Below the pieces are notes generated by a model. That model did not search any database, was not told where the DNA came from, and saw only the letters and a program-made list of their open reading frames with translations. This document shows, piece by piece, positions 45,890 through 56,855 of a stretch of 64,000 nucleotides of DNA. The stretch spans positions 27,986 to 91,985 of the forward strand of contig QOQK01000002.1 of NCBI GenBank assembly GCA_003331985.1, in the 5' to 3' direction. Numbering within the stretch: the first letter of the stretch is position 1; every line of letters starts with the position of its first letter. The stretch comes from PS1 clade bacterium. Lineage in GTDB: Bacteria > Pseudomonadota > Alphaproteobacteria > RS24. Made by a program: the position numbers and the translations under genes.

Positions 45890-46650
45890 CCCCTTCAAAG
45901 CCTAAACCCACCCACGCTATGGTGCTTGCCGCCGGATTGGGGCGGCGAATGCAGGCCTCCGAGAATGACCCGCCCAAACCTCTGACCAAAATCGGGGGGA
46001 TCACTTTGTTAGACCGTATGCTGACATATCTTGCGGATTTCGGGGTAACGCATGTGGTAATTAATCTGCATCACAAATCTGAGATGATTGAAGCTCATTT
46101 AAGAGATTTGGATTATCCCTTTGAGATTATTTTTTCCGATGAACGTGCCTGTTTGATGGAGACAGGTGGTGGCGTTTATCAAGCTCTGCCAATGCTAGGC
46201 AACAAGCCTTTTTTCGTATGTAACGCAGATATACTTTGGATTGAAAATACTTCAAATGACAAGATGACTGCGCTCGAAAAGCTGGCAGGCACTTTTGAAC
46301 CGGAGAAGATGGACTCATGCTTGTTACTGGCCTCAAGAGATAATTGCTCCGACTATGATGGTGCAGGGGATTTCAACTACACCCAGCATGGCAAGATTGA
46401 AAGGCGAAGGTCGCAATCAGGTGATCGGTTAGAGGCGAAATGGATTTATGCCGGTGTTCAGATTGTTTCGCCGTCTTTACTTGATAAGACACCTGAAACG
46501 GTCAAGTCACGCCCATTTTCTTTTAATCTTTTGTGGGATGAAGCGCTTTCTGCGGCTCGGCTCTACGGGTGTTCTTTGGAAGGTACATGGTTGCATGTTG
46601 GTACGCCGGAAGGTGTGCGGGATGCTGAACGTATTTTACAGGAAAAATAA
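45886..46650 (+). CDS. murU: N-acetylmuramate-1-phosphate uridylyltransferase MurU-like nucleotidyltransferase
   Basis: AMVLAAGLGRRMQASENDPPKPLTKIGG; overlaps the AmgK-fusion stop codon. Confidence 0.88.
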   Translation: MTPSKPKPTHAMVLAAGLGRRMQASENDPPKPLTKIGGITLLDRMLTYLADFGVTHVVINLHHKSEMIEAHLRDLDYPFEIIFSDERACLMETGGGVYQALPMLGNKPFFVCNADILWIENTSNDKMTALEKLAGTFEPEKMDSCLLLASRDNCSDYDGAGDFNYTQHGKIERRRSQSGDRLEAKWIYAGVQIVSPSLLDKTPETVKSRPFSFNLLWDEALSAARLYGCSLEGTWLHVGTPEGVRDAERILQEK

Positions 46651-46696
46651 TTTCTAAACATATCCGCGCCCTGCGATAATTTGATAAGATGAGCAC

Positions 46697-49600
46697 ATGT
46701 CATCGCGCCCACATGTTTTTAATATTCCTTCAGGTTATAGCTTTTTAGAGCAACTTGCGACGAAGCTTTTGTCGGACCCCAGCCTAAGCGGGCTATTTGA
46801 TGCAAAAACCCGCCTGCAGGATTACACGATTTTACTCCCGACGCGGCGTGCGGTCAGAAATTTACAAAATCTGTTACTGCAAAAATCAGGGACGGATGCG
46901 CTTTTAATGCCTGAAATACGTCCACTGGGTGATGTTAATCCGGAGGAAATGATTTTTGCCGAAGCAGAAGCCGGTCTGACGGGTTTGACGGGTCTCCTGC
47001 CTGCTGAAGTAACCCCTCATGCACCTTCCCTGTTACCTGCAATGTCAGGAATAGAGCGAGATATTAGTTTAATGACTTTGGTTCAAGCTTGGCTAGAGAC
47101 CTCCGGTCGTGCCGGGGGGCTGGCATCAACCTCTAAACTAACTGCCGAACTGACGGCTCTACTGGACAGTTTGCAAATTGAGGAGGTTGATATTTCTAAA
47201 CTGGCGTCTCTAGTGCCAGATGAGTTCAGTCATAATTGGCAACAGACATTGGAATTTTTGCAAATTTTGACGACAGCTTGGCCGCTTCACAAACAAGAAA
47301 TCGGGCGCTGTGATCCCAGTGAAAGGCGTGGCCTCTTATTGGATAGGCTGACAACATTATGGAATAACCATCCTCCCAGCGGGCCGGTTTTGGCAGCCGG
47401 GTCAACAGGAAGTATTCCTGCGACGTCTCGGTTATTGCAGTGTATTGCTCAGCTTGAAAAGGGTGCGGTTGTTTTATCCGGGCTGGACACGCAACTTCCA
47501 CCGGAAGGGTGGGCACAGTTAAAAAATGAACACGCTCACCCTCAATCGGGTTTGTTTCACCTTTGTGAGGCTATGGATTTACAAAGGTCAGACATACAGA
47601 CCTTCCCCGGATTACAGATGAAATCCTCGACAGATATCCAATGCGCCCGCGCTACCTTTGTCAACCAAGCCTTGTGGCCGACATCGTTGACGGGGCGTTG
47701 GATAGAATTATTGACGAATGATAAGCCATCCCAAAATCTTTTTGAGAACATGCAAATCTATGAAGCGTCGGATACGAGAAGCGAAGCTGGGGTTATTGCT
47801 TTAGCCCTCCGGGAAGCACTGGAAACCCCCGAAAAGACAGCCATGTTAATAACGCCCGATCGTCAATTGGCGCGTCGCGTTACGATTTTGCTAAGAAAAT
47901 GGGGCGTGGAGATTAATGATACAGCCGGCCAACCATTGTCTCGTACGTCGGTTGGCGTTTTTGCAGGTCTGGTCTTACAAGCCGTCGCGACTGATTTTTC
48001 ACCGGCAAATTTGTTGGCTCTTTTAAAGCACCCTTTCTGCCGTGTAGGACAGAACGCCAAGAGCCATCGGCAGTTAGTTTCTCGATTGGAGCTTTATGCC
48101 CTGCGCGGCTTTAGACCCACAGGAGACAGCGTAAAAGGGAATAATAGTTACGCTCATAATACAAATGGGCTTGATCATATTATGGCGCGACTGAAGCACG
48201 CTGAGTCCGAAAAAAAGCATATTCAACAACAGAGCCAACAAAATACAAATGATGAAACACTTATTGGTGAAGTGATTACTTTTGCCGATAAGCTCCGGCA
48301 AATATTTAAGCCACTGACGGATGTGCCTTATGAGGCCACCTTAAACAATGTTGGGCAAGCGCTTCTAGAGGTGATGGAAAGTCTCAGTCGGGATGACGCG
48401 AATATTTCTATTTTGTGGGACTCCCCCGACCAAGAGGTGAGTGAACATCTTGAAGCGTTCATGTCCGTGATGGTGGAGTTTATCAAAGCTGAGGATTTCA
48501 CTGCGCCCCAAAGTGAGTGGTCAGTCCTGCTTGATTACTGGTTATACCAGACGTCAATTCGTCCAAGGGTCAATGCCCATCCGAGACTATCGATTATGGG
48601 TTTGCTTGAAGCCCGTCTTGTGGATGCGGATTTGGTTATACTCGGCAGTTTGAATGAAGGAACTTGGCCAGCTCTGCCGGAAACTGGCGCTTGGTTGTCT
48701 CGCCCAATGCGTGAAAGCCTTGATATGGTTGCGCCGGAGCGCCGCATTGGTCAGAGTGCCCACGATTTTGTTCAAGCGTTTAGCGCCCCGGAAGTGCTTC
48801 TGACCCGCGCAGAAAAAATATCCGGCACCCCGCAATTACCATCGCGCTGGTTAAGCCGCCTTAAAGCCTTACATGCAGGTTTATATGAGGATATTTGCCC
48901 ATGGCCTGACGCAGAGCGATTATCAACACTTTGGACGACAGTGGACACGCCTCCTCCACCTAAGGCAGAAAAAAGACCAGAGCCTAAGCCGCCTGCTGAC
49001 GTTCGACCTGACCGCTTGTCTGTTACCCAAATTGCAACTCTTCAAATTGACCCTTATGCAATTTATGCGAAACATATATTGAAGCTCAAACCGCTTGATC
49101 CGCTGGAGGCAGATGTGACGGCGGCAATACGCGGTAGTTTTATTCATAAGGTGCTCGAGAAATTTACGCTTAAATATCCTGATGACCTGCCGGATAATGT
49201 AGCCTCGGCTGTACGTGAAACAGCCCTGGAATTAGCCGACGAAACTGCTGAAGGACAGGCTGTGTTGCTTTATTGGTGGCCAAGGTTTTCGGCGGTTGCA
49301 GATTGGATTGCGGATTTCGAAATAGAACGCCGATCGAAGATAACCCGCATATTTACTGAAATTACCGGCAGTATGACAGTCGATATTGCAAACAAGCCTT
49401 TCACGCTCACGGCTAAAGCTGACAGGATTGAGCTTACCGATTCGGGGCATGTGAATATTCTGGATTATAAAACCGGCGAGCCGCCCAGCAAAACTGACAT
49501 TGAAAAAATGCGTGCGCCGCAAATGCCACTTGAAGCCGCTATTGCCATTGCGGGTGGCTTTGAGGGGATCTCTAAAAATGCCCGTATTAAAGAGCTGGCA

Positions 49601-49822
49601 CACATTCAGGTGCATGGCGGATACCCGGCTGGGAAAATCAGAATTGAAGAAAACCCCGACCAACTGGCTGAAACCGCCTTGTCTGGTGTGAAGAAATTGC
49701 TTGAATATTATGCCGATGAAAACACCGCTTATATTCCCGAGCTTCACCCAGATCGAGTGAATTTTAGGGATTACGCTCATCTGGCGCGTGTACAAGAATG
49801 GATGAGCGAGGAAGATAGCTGA
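46697..49822 (+). CDS. addB: Double-strand break repair protein AddB
   Basis: N-terminal ILLPTRRAVRNL; C-terminal nuclease LSVTQIATLQIDPYAIYAKHIL, NILDYKTGEPP. Confidence 0.93.
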   Translation: MSSRPHVFNIPSGYSFLEQLATKLLSDPSLSGLFDAKTRLQDYTILLPTRRAVRNLQNLLLQKSGTDALLMPEIRPLGDVNPEEMIFAEAEAGLTGLTGLLPAEVTPHAPSLLPAMSGIERDISLMTLVQAWLETSGRAGGLASTSKLTAELTALLDSLQIEEVDISKLASLVPDEFSHNWQQTLEFLQILTTAWPLHKQEIGRCDPSERRGLLLDRLTTLWNNHPPSGPVLAAGSTGSIPATSRLLQCIAQLEKGAVVLSGLDTQLPPEGWAQLKNEHAHPQSGLFHLCEAMDLQRSDIQTFPGLQMKSSTDIQCARATFVNQALWPTSLTGRWIELLTNDKPSQNLFENMQIYEASDTRSEAGVIALALREALETPEKTAMLITPDRQLARRVTILLRKWGVEINDTAGQPLSRTSVGVFAGLVLQAVATDFSPANLLALLKHPFCRVGQNAKSHRQLVSRLELYALRGFRPTGDSVKGNNSYAHNTNGLDHIMARLKHAESEKKHIQQQSQQNTNDETLIGEVITFADKLRQIFKPLTDVPYEATLNNVGQALLEVMESLSRDDANISILWDSPDQEVSEHLEAFMSVMVEFIKAEDFTAPQSEWSVLLDYWLYQTSIRPRVNAHPRLSIMGLLEARLVDADLVILGSLNEGTWPALPETGAWLSRPMRESLDMVAPERRIGQSAHDFVQAFSAPEVLLTRAEKISGTPQLPSRWLSRLKALHAGLYEDICPWPDAERLSTLWTTVDTPPPPKAEKRPEPKPPADVRPDRLSVTQIATLQIDPYAIYAKHILKLKPLDPLEADVTAAIRGSFIHKVLEKFTLKYPDDLPDNVASAVRETALELADETAEGQAVLLYWWPRFSAVADWIADFEIERRSKITRIFTEITGSMTVDIANKPFTLTAKADRIELTDSGHVNILDYKTGEPPSKTDIEKMRAPQMPLEAAIAIAGGFEGISKNARIKELAHIQVHGGYPAGKIRIEENPDQLAETALSGVKKLLEYYADENTAYIPELHPDRVNFRDYAHLARVQEWMSEEDS

Positions 49823-49823
49823 G

Positions 49824-52800
49824 ATGGAAAGTACGCATCAGCAAGCTGTCCTAGAGGCGACCAGTGCCGAAAATTCTGCATGGGTGTCTGCACATGCGGG
49901 TTCGGGCAAAACCTATGTTCTGATTACTCGTCTGGTAACGCTCATGTTGTCCGGCACACGGCCTGAAAAACTTCTCTGCCTGACATATACGCGCTCAGCA
50001 GCTGCAGAAATGAAGCAACGCCTAAATGATTTGCTCGGCGAATGGGCGGTCTTGCCGGATGCCGAGTTGAAATCCGAGATGAAACGACGCACCGGCCTTA
50101 CGCCGACACAAAAGCAAATTAACGATGTACGCCAACTTTTTGCCCGCGCTATGGACACGCCTGGCGGTTTAAAGATTCAGACTATTCATGCTTTTTGCGA
50201 GGCTTTGCTAAATCGCTTCCCACTTGAGGCGGGTATATCTCCGGGTTTCAAGGTGATGGATGAAAGGGCTTTTCAGGCACTTGCGGCCGAAACACAGGCG
50301 AAAATTTTGCAACAGACAGAGTCAGATGCGCTCAGGGAGGCGTTACAAAGACTGACGCGGCGGATGAATGAAGCTGGTTTTAACACCTTATGTAAAGCCA
50401 TCACCGAGAATCGGCGGGAGTTTGCCCTACAAAGCGCGGATGTGCGGCGGGATGGGCTGATGGAAATGCTGGGTGTTACGAAACCGGTTCCGCTTAAAAA
50501 TTTTGGTTCAGCGTTTATCTCGTCTATTGCTCGTGAAACGCTGGCAGATGCCGCAAATTGCCTTAAAAAATCCGGCACGAATGATCAGAAAATTGCAGTC
50601 ATAATTGAGGCATTATTGTCGGCGTTGGACAAATTCAATGATTTTGAAATGCTTTATCCGACGCTAGAAGATTTCTTCATGACGGATAAAGGCCCGCGCA
50701 CGAAATTTGCTACCAAAGCTGTTGCCGAAGAATTCCCGACAGAAACCGGATATTTGTTAGAGCTTCAGAATATTTATATCCGTTTGCGGGAAGACTTTCT
50801 CGCTCAGCTTATTCTTCAAATTTCACTGGATATTTATTCGCTGGCAGATGCGTTACTTGCAGAGATTGATCTCAAGAAAACCCAGCAGGGCTATCTTGAT
50901 TATGATGATTTGATTTTTCATGCCGATAAGCTCCTCAGCAATCGACGCGATACCGGATGGGTATTGTATAAGCTGGATGGCGGCATTGATCATATTTTGG
51001 TCGATGAGGCACAGGATACAAGCCCACGGCAATGGTCGGTAATCTCGGCTATTGCAGAAGAATTTTTTTCCGGAGAAGGCGCATCTTCTCGACAGCGCAC
51101 CTTATTTGCCGTTGGCGATGAGAAACAATCAATATTCAGTTTCCAAGGTGCTGACCCTGATAAATTTGACAGCATGCGGAGCTATTACGCAGAAAAAGCC
51201 AATAATGCGCGGGCTGATTTCAAAAAGGTGGAACTCACCGCTTCTTGGAGATCGACACAAGAGGTTCTGGGTCTTGTCGATAGAGTTTGTGAAAATCCAA
51301 AAGTACAGCCTCAATTAACGAAGCAGGGCAGCGATGTTTCTCATACAAGCATGCGAACGAGCCAGAATGAGACTGGTGGCCTGGTTACATTATGGCCTGT
51401 CGAAAAAGGTGAAGCGCGGGTGATGGCAGATTTATTTGACCCCAGAGGCGCGTCAGAAACTGCATCAAAAAGTACATCGGATAGTACATCAGACATAACT
51501 GCCGGCGTTGTAATAACGCCGCAGCAAAAAGTGGCGCGCAAAATTGCCCATCAGATTGCTGACTGGCGGGATGATCCTGAAAGCAATATTACACCGGGAG
51601 ATATTTTGATTCTGGTGCAAAATCGCGGCCCGTTTGTTCAGGATATGATTCGTGCCCTAAAGAGTCAGCATCCCCCGATTGATGTTGCCGGTGCTGACCG
51701 GATGACGTTGACCGACCAATTAGCGGTTAAAGACCTTATCTGTGCAGGGCAAATAGTTCTGATGCCGCAAGATGATTTGATGCTTGCTACATTTTTGCGC
51801 TCACCCTTGGGGGGGATGAGTGAGCAGGACCTTATGAAGCTCTGTTTAGGTTCGAGCCTCAGTTCAGATCAGGGGCGCGGACAATCACTGCTTGCCTGTA
51901 TGCGCCAAATTAGTAAGGACGCGGCATCTGGGGAAGACAAGGACTATCTCATGCGTATCTCTGCGGCATTGGAGATGATTGACACTTTAATGACCCATGC
52001 TGCCAAGCTTCCCCCTTATGAGTTCTATGCATATTTATTGGATGCGCTTTCAGGGCGGGACAAATTACGCGCCCGATTGGGGGTGGAGGTCGATGATCCA
52101 GTAGAAGAGTTCCTAAATCAAGCGCTGGAATATGAGCGACAAAACATGCCCAGTCTGCAAGGTTTTCTTCACAGAATTCAATATGATGATCTGCAAATCA
52201 AACGTGACATGGAGCAAGGGGGCGCAGCCGTTCGTATTATGACAGTGCATGGCGCCAAAGGTCTGGAAGCGCCGGTGGTTTTTCTGCCCGATACGTGCCG
52301 TTCGCCAATCAAATCTGCAAACCTTCAATCGCCAATTAGTTGTTCTGCTGGGGGTAACATTATTTGGCAACCTTCAAAAAAGCTTGTCAGCAAGGCGGGA
52401 AAAGAAACCGGCGAACAAGAACGTGCCCTTGAAAGTGCCGAACATAAGCGGCTCTTATATGTAGCGCTTACCCGCGCAAGAGACCGTCTCTATGTCACCG
52501 GATTTCTTCCTGCCAACAGGAATTTACCGGAATCATGCTGGTACAGTTTAATTGAAGAGGGAATACAGCTTGGTGGGAATGCCTTGCCGGATGATGCGGG
52601 TTGGCAAATTGGTGATGCCTCAGCTGTCGGCGGTAGAATTGCATTAGATGAGGGTGAGGAAGAATATGATGTTGAGCATTCAGAAACTCCGAAGGCTCAA
52701 AATATATCAGCAATTAATGCCCCACTTCCTTTATGGGTTCACCAACCCGCCAAAAGAGAATCCATTTCAAACATGCCGCTTGGCCCCTCCGATTACTTCC

Positions 52801-53378
52801 AGCAAAGGCGCCTCTCTAACGACCTGTTACCTAAAAGGTCCGGTGAGAAGTCAACACAAGATATAACGGCACGCCAACGCGGGACAGTTATTCATCTTTT
52901 ACTAGAAGGGTTGGCGGGACTCGAAATTGCGCATTACGAGATAACTGCTCGAGAATTTTTGACGCATTACCCCGATCTTGAAGCAGAACATAATCAAATA
53001 ATTGCTGAGGTGATGAAACTCTTGGCAAAACCGGATTTACAAATGCTCTTCGGCCCGCAAAGCAGAGCTGAAGTTCCGATAGGTGGGCGGGTGCTTATGC
53101 CCGGTGGCGATCATCAACTTTTTAGCGGGCGCATTGACCGGTATGTTGAAATGCCTGAGGCAATTTTAATTGCCGATTATAAAACGACACGACATCCACC
53201 TTCAGCAGACGACCCCATTGACGCAGATATTGCCGTACAACTGGAAATCTACAGAAAACTTGTAAGCGCCGCTTACCCCGGGAAAGAGGTGCGCTGTGCT
53301 ATTGTTTGGACGGCAGGCCCGCATTACCGACTCGTTACGACTGAAGAACTTGATGAAGCTTGGCAAAAATTAAAGTAA
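49824..53378 (+). CDS. addA: Double-strand break repair helicase/nuclease AddA
   Basis: WVSAHAGSGKTYVLITRLVTLML; LVDEAQDTSPRQW; MTVHGAKGLEAPVVFLPDT; LIADYKTTRHPP. Confidence 0.95.
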   Translation: MESTHQQAVLEATSAENSAWVSAHAGSGKTYVLITRLVTLMLSGTRPEKLLCLTYTRSAAAEMKQRLNDLLGEWAVLPDAELKSEMKRRTGLTPTQKQINDVRQLFARAMDTPGGLKIQTIHAFCEALLNRFPLEAGISPGFKVMDERAFQALAAETQAKILQQTESDALREALQRLTRRMNEAGFNTLCKAITENRREFALQSADVRRDGLMEMLGVTKPVPLKNFGSAFISSIARETLADAANCLKKSGTNDQKIAVIIEALLSALDKFNDFEMLYPTLEDFFMTDKGPRTKFATKAVAEEFPTETGYLLELQNIYIRLREDFLAQLILQISLDIYSLADALLAEIDLKKTQQGYLDYDDLIFHADKLLSNRRDTGWVLYKLDGGIDHILVDEAQDTSPRQWSVISAIAEEFFSGEGASSRQRTLFAVGDEKQSIFSFQGADPDKFDSMRSYYAEKANNARADFKKVELTASWRSTQEVLGLVDRVCENPKVQPQLTKQGSDVSHTSMRTSQNETGGLVTLWPVEKGEARVMADLFDPRGASETASKSTSDSTSDITAGVVITPQQKVARKIAHQIADWRDDPESNITPGDILILVQNRGPFVQDMIRALKSQHPPIDVAGADRMTLTDQLAVKDLICAGQIVLMPQDDLMLATFLRSPLGGMSEQDLMKLCLGSSLSSDQGRGQSLLACMRQISKDAASGEDKDYLMRISAALEMIDTLMTHAAKLPPYEFYAYLLDALSGRDKLRARLGVEVDDPVEEFLNQALEYERQNMPSLQGFLHRIQYDDLQIKRDMEQGGAAVRIMTVHGAKGLEAPVVFLPDTCRSPIKSANLQSPISCSAGGNIIWQPSKKLVSKAGKETGEQERALESAEHKRLLYVALTRARDRLYVTGFLPANRNLPESCWYSLIEEGIQLGGNALPDDAGWQIGDASAVGGRIALDEGEEEYDVEHSETPKAQNISAINAPLPLWVHQPAKRESISNMPLGPSDYFQQRRLSNDLLPKRSGEKSTQDITARQRGTVIHLLLEGLAGLEIAHYEITAREFLTHYPDLEAEHNQIIAEVMKLLAKPDLQMLFGPQSRAEVPIGGRVLMPGGDHQLFSGRIDRYVEMPEAILIADYKTTRHPPSADDPIDADIAVQLEIYRKLVSAAYPGKEVRCAIVWTAGPHYRLVTTEELDEAWQKLK

Positions 53379-53414
53379 AAATTACGTGTACAAATCACGT
53401 AAAAGTACAGACGG

Positions 53415-53455
53415 GTTCTTGAAATTAAGGGCCCGAAGACTTAATTTCATAGAAC
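53415..53455 (+). promoter_or_regulatory. Long hairpin in the trxA leader ending 5 nt before the AAGGAG ribosome-binding site
   Basis: GTTCT+TGAAATTAAG (53415-53429) pairs with CTTAATTTCA+t+AGAAC (53440-53455): 15 bp with one bulge. Confidence 0.7.
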
Positions 53456-53473
53456 ATAATAAGGAGATCCCGC

Positions 53474-53800
53474 ATGTCAGATAATGCCATCATTAACGCC
53501 GGTGACAGTGATTTTGAAGAAACAGTATTAAATGCCGACACTCCCGTTTTGGTCGATTTTTGGGCCGAATGGTGCGGGCCTTGTAAACAAATTGCACCGG
53601 CTCTAGAAGAAATTGCGGCTGAAATGGGGAATATCAAAATTGTCAAAGTCAATATTGATGAAAACCCCAAGACTCCAACAAATTACGGTGTGCGTTCCAT
53701 TCCGACAATGATGATTTTCCAAGATGGTCAAACAACAGCGACAAAAGTCGGTGCTGCACCAAAGTCCGACTTGGTTAGCTGGATTGAGGAAACGGTCTAG
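53474..53800 (+). CDS. trxA: Thioredoxin
   Basis: [24 protein letters not shown]. Confidence 0.97.
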   Translation: MSDNAIINAGDSDFEETVLNADTPVLVDFWAEWCGPCKQIAPALEEIAAEMGNIKIVKVNIDENPKTPTNYGVRSIPTMMIFQDGQTTATKVGAAPKSDLVSWIEETV

Positions 53801-55008
53801 TTATCGTTTTCTGCTAGTACATAGCCTGACAGATACAGAGACCCGCAAATTAAAATATCTCCTTGTGCTGCGGTAATCGCAGTTTCAAGAGTGCTGAAGG
53901 CTTGCGCCTTTAGCCCAACTCCTTGCGCTTGATCTGCAAGATCATTTGCAGTGTAGCTATTTGGCTGTTCGGGAATGGTAATGCAATGAAGTTCTACGCA
54001 GCTTTCACTGTATGATTTGAGCCAGTTTTCAGCATGCTTGGTTGCCATTAACCCACAAATAAGGGTTACAGCTTTGTCCGTGCTTGAAAAATATTCTGAT
54101 ATCCAGACGGCAAGCGCCTCGGCTGCTGCCTGATTATGCCCGCCATCAAGCCAGACCTCACCACATGCCATATCCACCAGCTTACCGGTGTTCAATTTTT
54201 GTAGACGCGCTGGCCAGTCGGGTTCTTGAAGCCCCTTACCAATTATAAATTCGGGTATACCGAGATGATATGCGGCCATCACAGCGGTTCCGGCATTAAC
54301 AATTTGATGCGCCCCGACGAGCCCCGGCATTGGTAAGTCCATCAGTCCGTCCGGGTGCTGGACGACGAGCCTTCCATGTTCTGCATAAGCCAGCCAATCC
54401 TGCCCGAAACAACTAACGGGGAGGTTGCACGTGGTGGCGTGTTCCATGATTACGTCACGCGCTTCCTCATCTTGTTGGGAGATGATAGCGGGAATACCAC
54501 TGACACTTTGCTTTAGAATACCGGCCTTTTCAGCCGCAATGGTGCGGATATCTGATCCCAAAAACTGTTCATGATCCATACTGACAGGTGTGATGATAGA
54601 TAATAAAGGTGCGTCGATAACATTTGTTGCGTCTAATCTTCCGCCAAGCCCAACTTCCAGCAAAAGATAATCCGCCGGGTGACGGCTAAATGTCAAAAAC
54701 GCGGCGGCGGTGGTGGCTTCAAAAAATGTAATCGGTTCGCCATTATTGACTTGCTCAACCTCTGCAAGGGTTTCAGCCAGGAGTTTTTCCGCAATATCAT
54801 GTCCATTTAGACGGATACGTTCATGGAAATTAACAAGATGAGGGGAGGTATAAGTATGCACCTGCGCCCCATTTGCTTCCAATATTGACATAATCATAGC
54901 CAAAGTGGAGCCTTTGCCGTTTGTTCCGGCAATATGAATGGTAGGTGGCAGGTGGTTTTGTGGGTTGCCCAAGGCACCAAGCAACCGCCACATGCGATCT
55001 AGAGACAA
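53797..55008 (-). CDS. folC: Folylpolyglutamate synthase / dihydrofolate synthase
   Basis: [35 protein letters not shown]; start codon context uncertain, may begin upstream. Confidence 0.92.
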   Translation of the reverse strand: MSLDRMWRLLGALGNPQNHLPPTIHIAGTNGKGSTLAMIMSILEANGAQVHTYTSPHLVNFHERIRLNGHDIAEKLLAETLAEVEQVNNGEPITFFEATTAAAFLTFSRHPADYLLLEVGLGGRLDATNVIDAPLLSIITPVSMDHEQFLGSDIRTIAAEKAGILKQSVSGIPAIISQQDEEARDVIMEHATTCNLPVSCFGQDWLAYAEHGRLVVQHPDGLMDLPMPGLVGAHQIVNAGTAVMAAYHLGIPEFIIGKGLQEPDWPARLQKLNTGKLVDMACGEVWLDGGHNQAAAEALAVWISEYFSSTDKAVTLICGLMATKHAENWLKSYSESCVELHCITIPEQPNSYTANDLADQAQGVGLKAQAFSTLETAITAAQGDILICGSLYLSGYVLAENDN

Positions 55009-55073
55009 ATCTATATATTTCGGGTGGAGCGCCAGTAAATTCGCTAGCGTCGTATCACTCTGACGCGACAGAA

Positions 55074-55961
55074 TTATTCTCCGGCAGGAATAGCTTGTTT
55101 CTCCTGACCGCTTTGCGGGTCAATCAGAAGACGCAGCAATCTGCCAAGTGTTTCAGCAAGCCTATGACGGTGCACAACCATATCAACCATGCCATGTTCG
55201 AGCAGGTATTCAGCGCGTTGGAAACCTTCAGGGAGTTTTTCGTTAATCGTGTCCTGAATAACGCGTGGACCGGCAAAACCAATAAGCGCTCCCGGTTCAG
55301 CAATATGAACATCACCCAACATGCCGTAAGAAGCGGTCACGCCGCCTGTGGTCGGATCAGTCAAAATAACGATATAAGGCAAGCCTCTATCGCGTAATTC
55401 TTGAATAATTACTGTTGTACGCGGCATCTGCATCAAGGACATAATACCTTCTTGCATACGTGCGCCGCCTGCCGCTGCAACAACAATAAACGGACAATTT
55501 TTCTCAAGTGCTGTTTCTCCACCACGGATAACAGCTTCACCGGCTGCCATGCCCAGCGATCCGCCCATAAAGGCAAAATCTTGAACAACGACGACTGTTT
55601 CAACGCCGCTTATATCACCGACCCCAATAGAAACAGCATCTCGCATGCCGGTTTTATTGCGGGCTTCTTTCAAGCGATCAATATAACGTTTTTGATCTTT
55701 AAATTTCAGAGGGTCTACGGGGACTTCAGGTGAGTCCACCAACTCGTAGCTGGCATCAAAAAGAAGCTCGAAGCGTTCTTTCGTAGAAAGCCGCATATGA
55801 TGGTCGCACCCCGGGCATACTTTGCCGAGATCATCCATATCACGATGAAATATCATCTCACCGCATTCGGTGCAATTAACCCACAAATTCTCTTCTGTGT
55901 CATCCTTACCGCGGAAAACACTTTCGAATTTCGGTCTTACGAAATTTTTAATCCAGTTCAT
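55074..55961 (-). CDS. accD: Acetyl-CoA carboxylase carboxyltransferase subunit beta
   Basis: [33 protein letters not shown] zinc finger; [27 protein letters not shown]. Confidence 0.96.
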   Translation of the reverse strand: MNWIKNFVRPKFESVFRGKDDTEENLWVNCTECGEMIFHRDMDDLGKVCPGCDHHMRLSTKERFELLFDASYELVDSPEVPVDPLKFKDQKRYIDRLKEARNKTGMRDAVSIGVGDISGVETVVVVQDFAFMGGSLGMAAGEAVIRGGETALEKNCPFIVVAAAGGARMQEGIMSLMQMPRTTVIIQELRDRGLPYIVILTDPTTGGVTASYGMLGDVHIAEPGALIGFAGPRVIQDTINEKLPEGFQRAEYLLEHGMVDMVVHRHRLAETLGRLLRLLIDPQSGQEKQAIPAGE

Positions 55962-56018
55962 TTTCTATCCCATGTAATCTGCATGGATTTATTCGATATT
56001 CTGAATATAAACTTCCTT

Positions 56019-56843
56019 TTACGCTCGTTTTACGCCATCTGCAAGCTCTTGTGCCTTTTTTAGCGTTTCTGTCACTGTTTCTGGGCTTGAGCCCCCATGT
56101 GAATCTAACGATTCAGCAATGACATCGACCAAAGCTGAGCCGACGACAGCACCATCAGCAACTGAGGCAATAGCCTCTGCCTGTTCGGCTGTTCTGATAC
56201 CAAAGCCAACTGCAACAGGTAAATCGGTGTGTCTTTTTACGCGCGCGACAGCCTCTTCAACGACGTTACGTTCGGGGCTGGCCGAACCTGTAATGCCTGT
56301 AATGGAGACGTAATATACAAAGCCAGAGGTCTTGGCGAGTACTTCGGGTAGGCGAGCATCATCGGTTGTCGGCGTGGCAAGGCGAATAAAATTAAGCCCG
56401 GCATTTAAGGCAGGGATGCAAAGCTCCTCATCTTCTTCAGGCGGCAAATCGACAATAATCAGGCCGTCGACACCTGCTTGCTTGGCGTCATGAATAAAGG
56501 CGTCTACGCCGTAAATATAGACCGGATTATAGTAGCCCATCAGTACGATCGGGGTCTCGTCATTATCGGTTCGGAATTGGCGAACCATGTCGAGTGTGCC
56601 TTTTAAGGTCATACCCGCCTTTAACGCTCTTTGCGATGAGGCTTGAATAGAAGGCCCGTCTGCCATTGGGTCAGTGAAAGGCATCCCAAGTTCAATAATA
56701 TCTGCACCCGCAGTAGGCAGTCCATGCATAATTTTTAGTGAGGTTACCGGATCAGGGTCTCCTGCAGAAACAAATGCCACGAAAGCTTTTGAATTACTCT
56801 CGCCGAGCTTTTTGAAGGTATTATCAAGTCGTGTCTGCTGCAT
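56019..56843 (-). CDS. trpA: Tryptophan synthase alpha chain
   Basis: [38 protein letters not shown]. Confidence 0.95.
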   Translation of the reverse strand: MQQTRLDNTFKKLGESNSKAFVAFVSAGDPDPVTSLKIMHGLPTAGADIIELGMPFTDPMADGPSIQASSQRALKAGMTLKGTLDMVRQFRTDNDETPIVLMGYYNPVYIYGVDAFIHDAKQAGVDGLIIVDLPPEEDEELCIPALNAGLNFIRLATPTTDDARLPEVLAKTSGFVYYVSITGITGSASPERNVVEEAVARVKRHTDLPVAVGFGIRTAEQAEAIASVADGAVVGSALVDVIAESLDSHGGSSPETVTETLKKAQELADGVKRA

Positions 56844-56855
56844 AAGTGTCGTCCG

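Noticed and set aside
49232-49795. 187-aa minus-strand ORF opposite addB
   Set aside because: Antisense shadow ORF without family motifs
51460-51500. Short direct repeat AGTACATC in addA (SKSTSDSTSDIT)
   Set aside because: Short low-complexity linker within a conserved coding gene; not a meaningful repeat element
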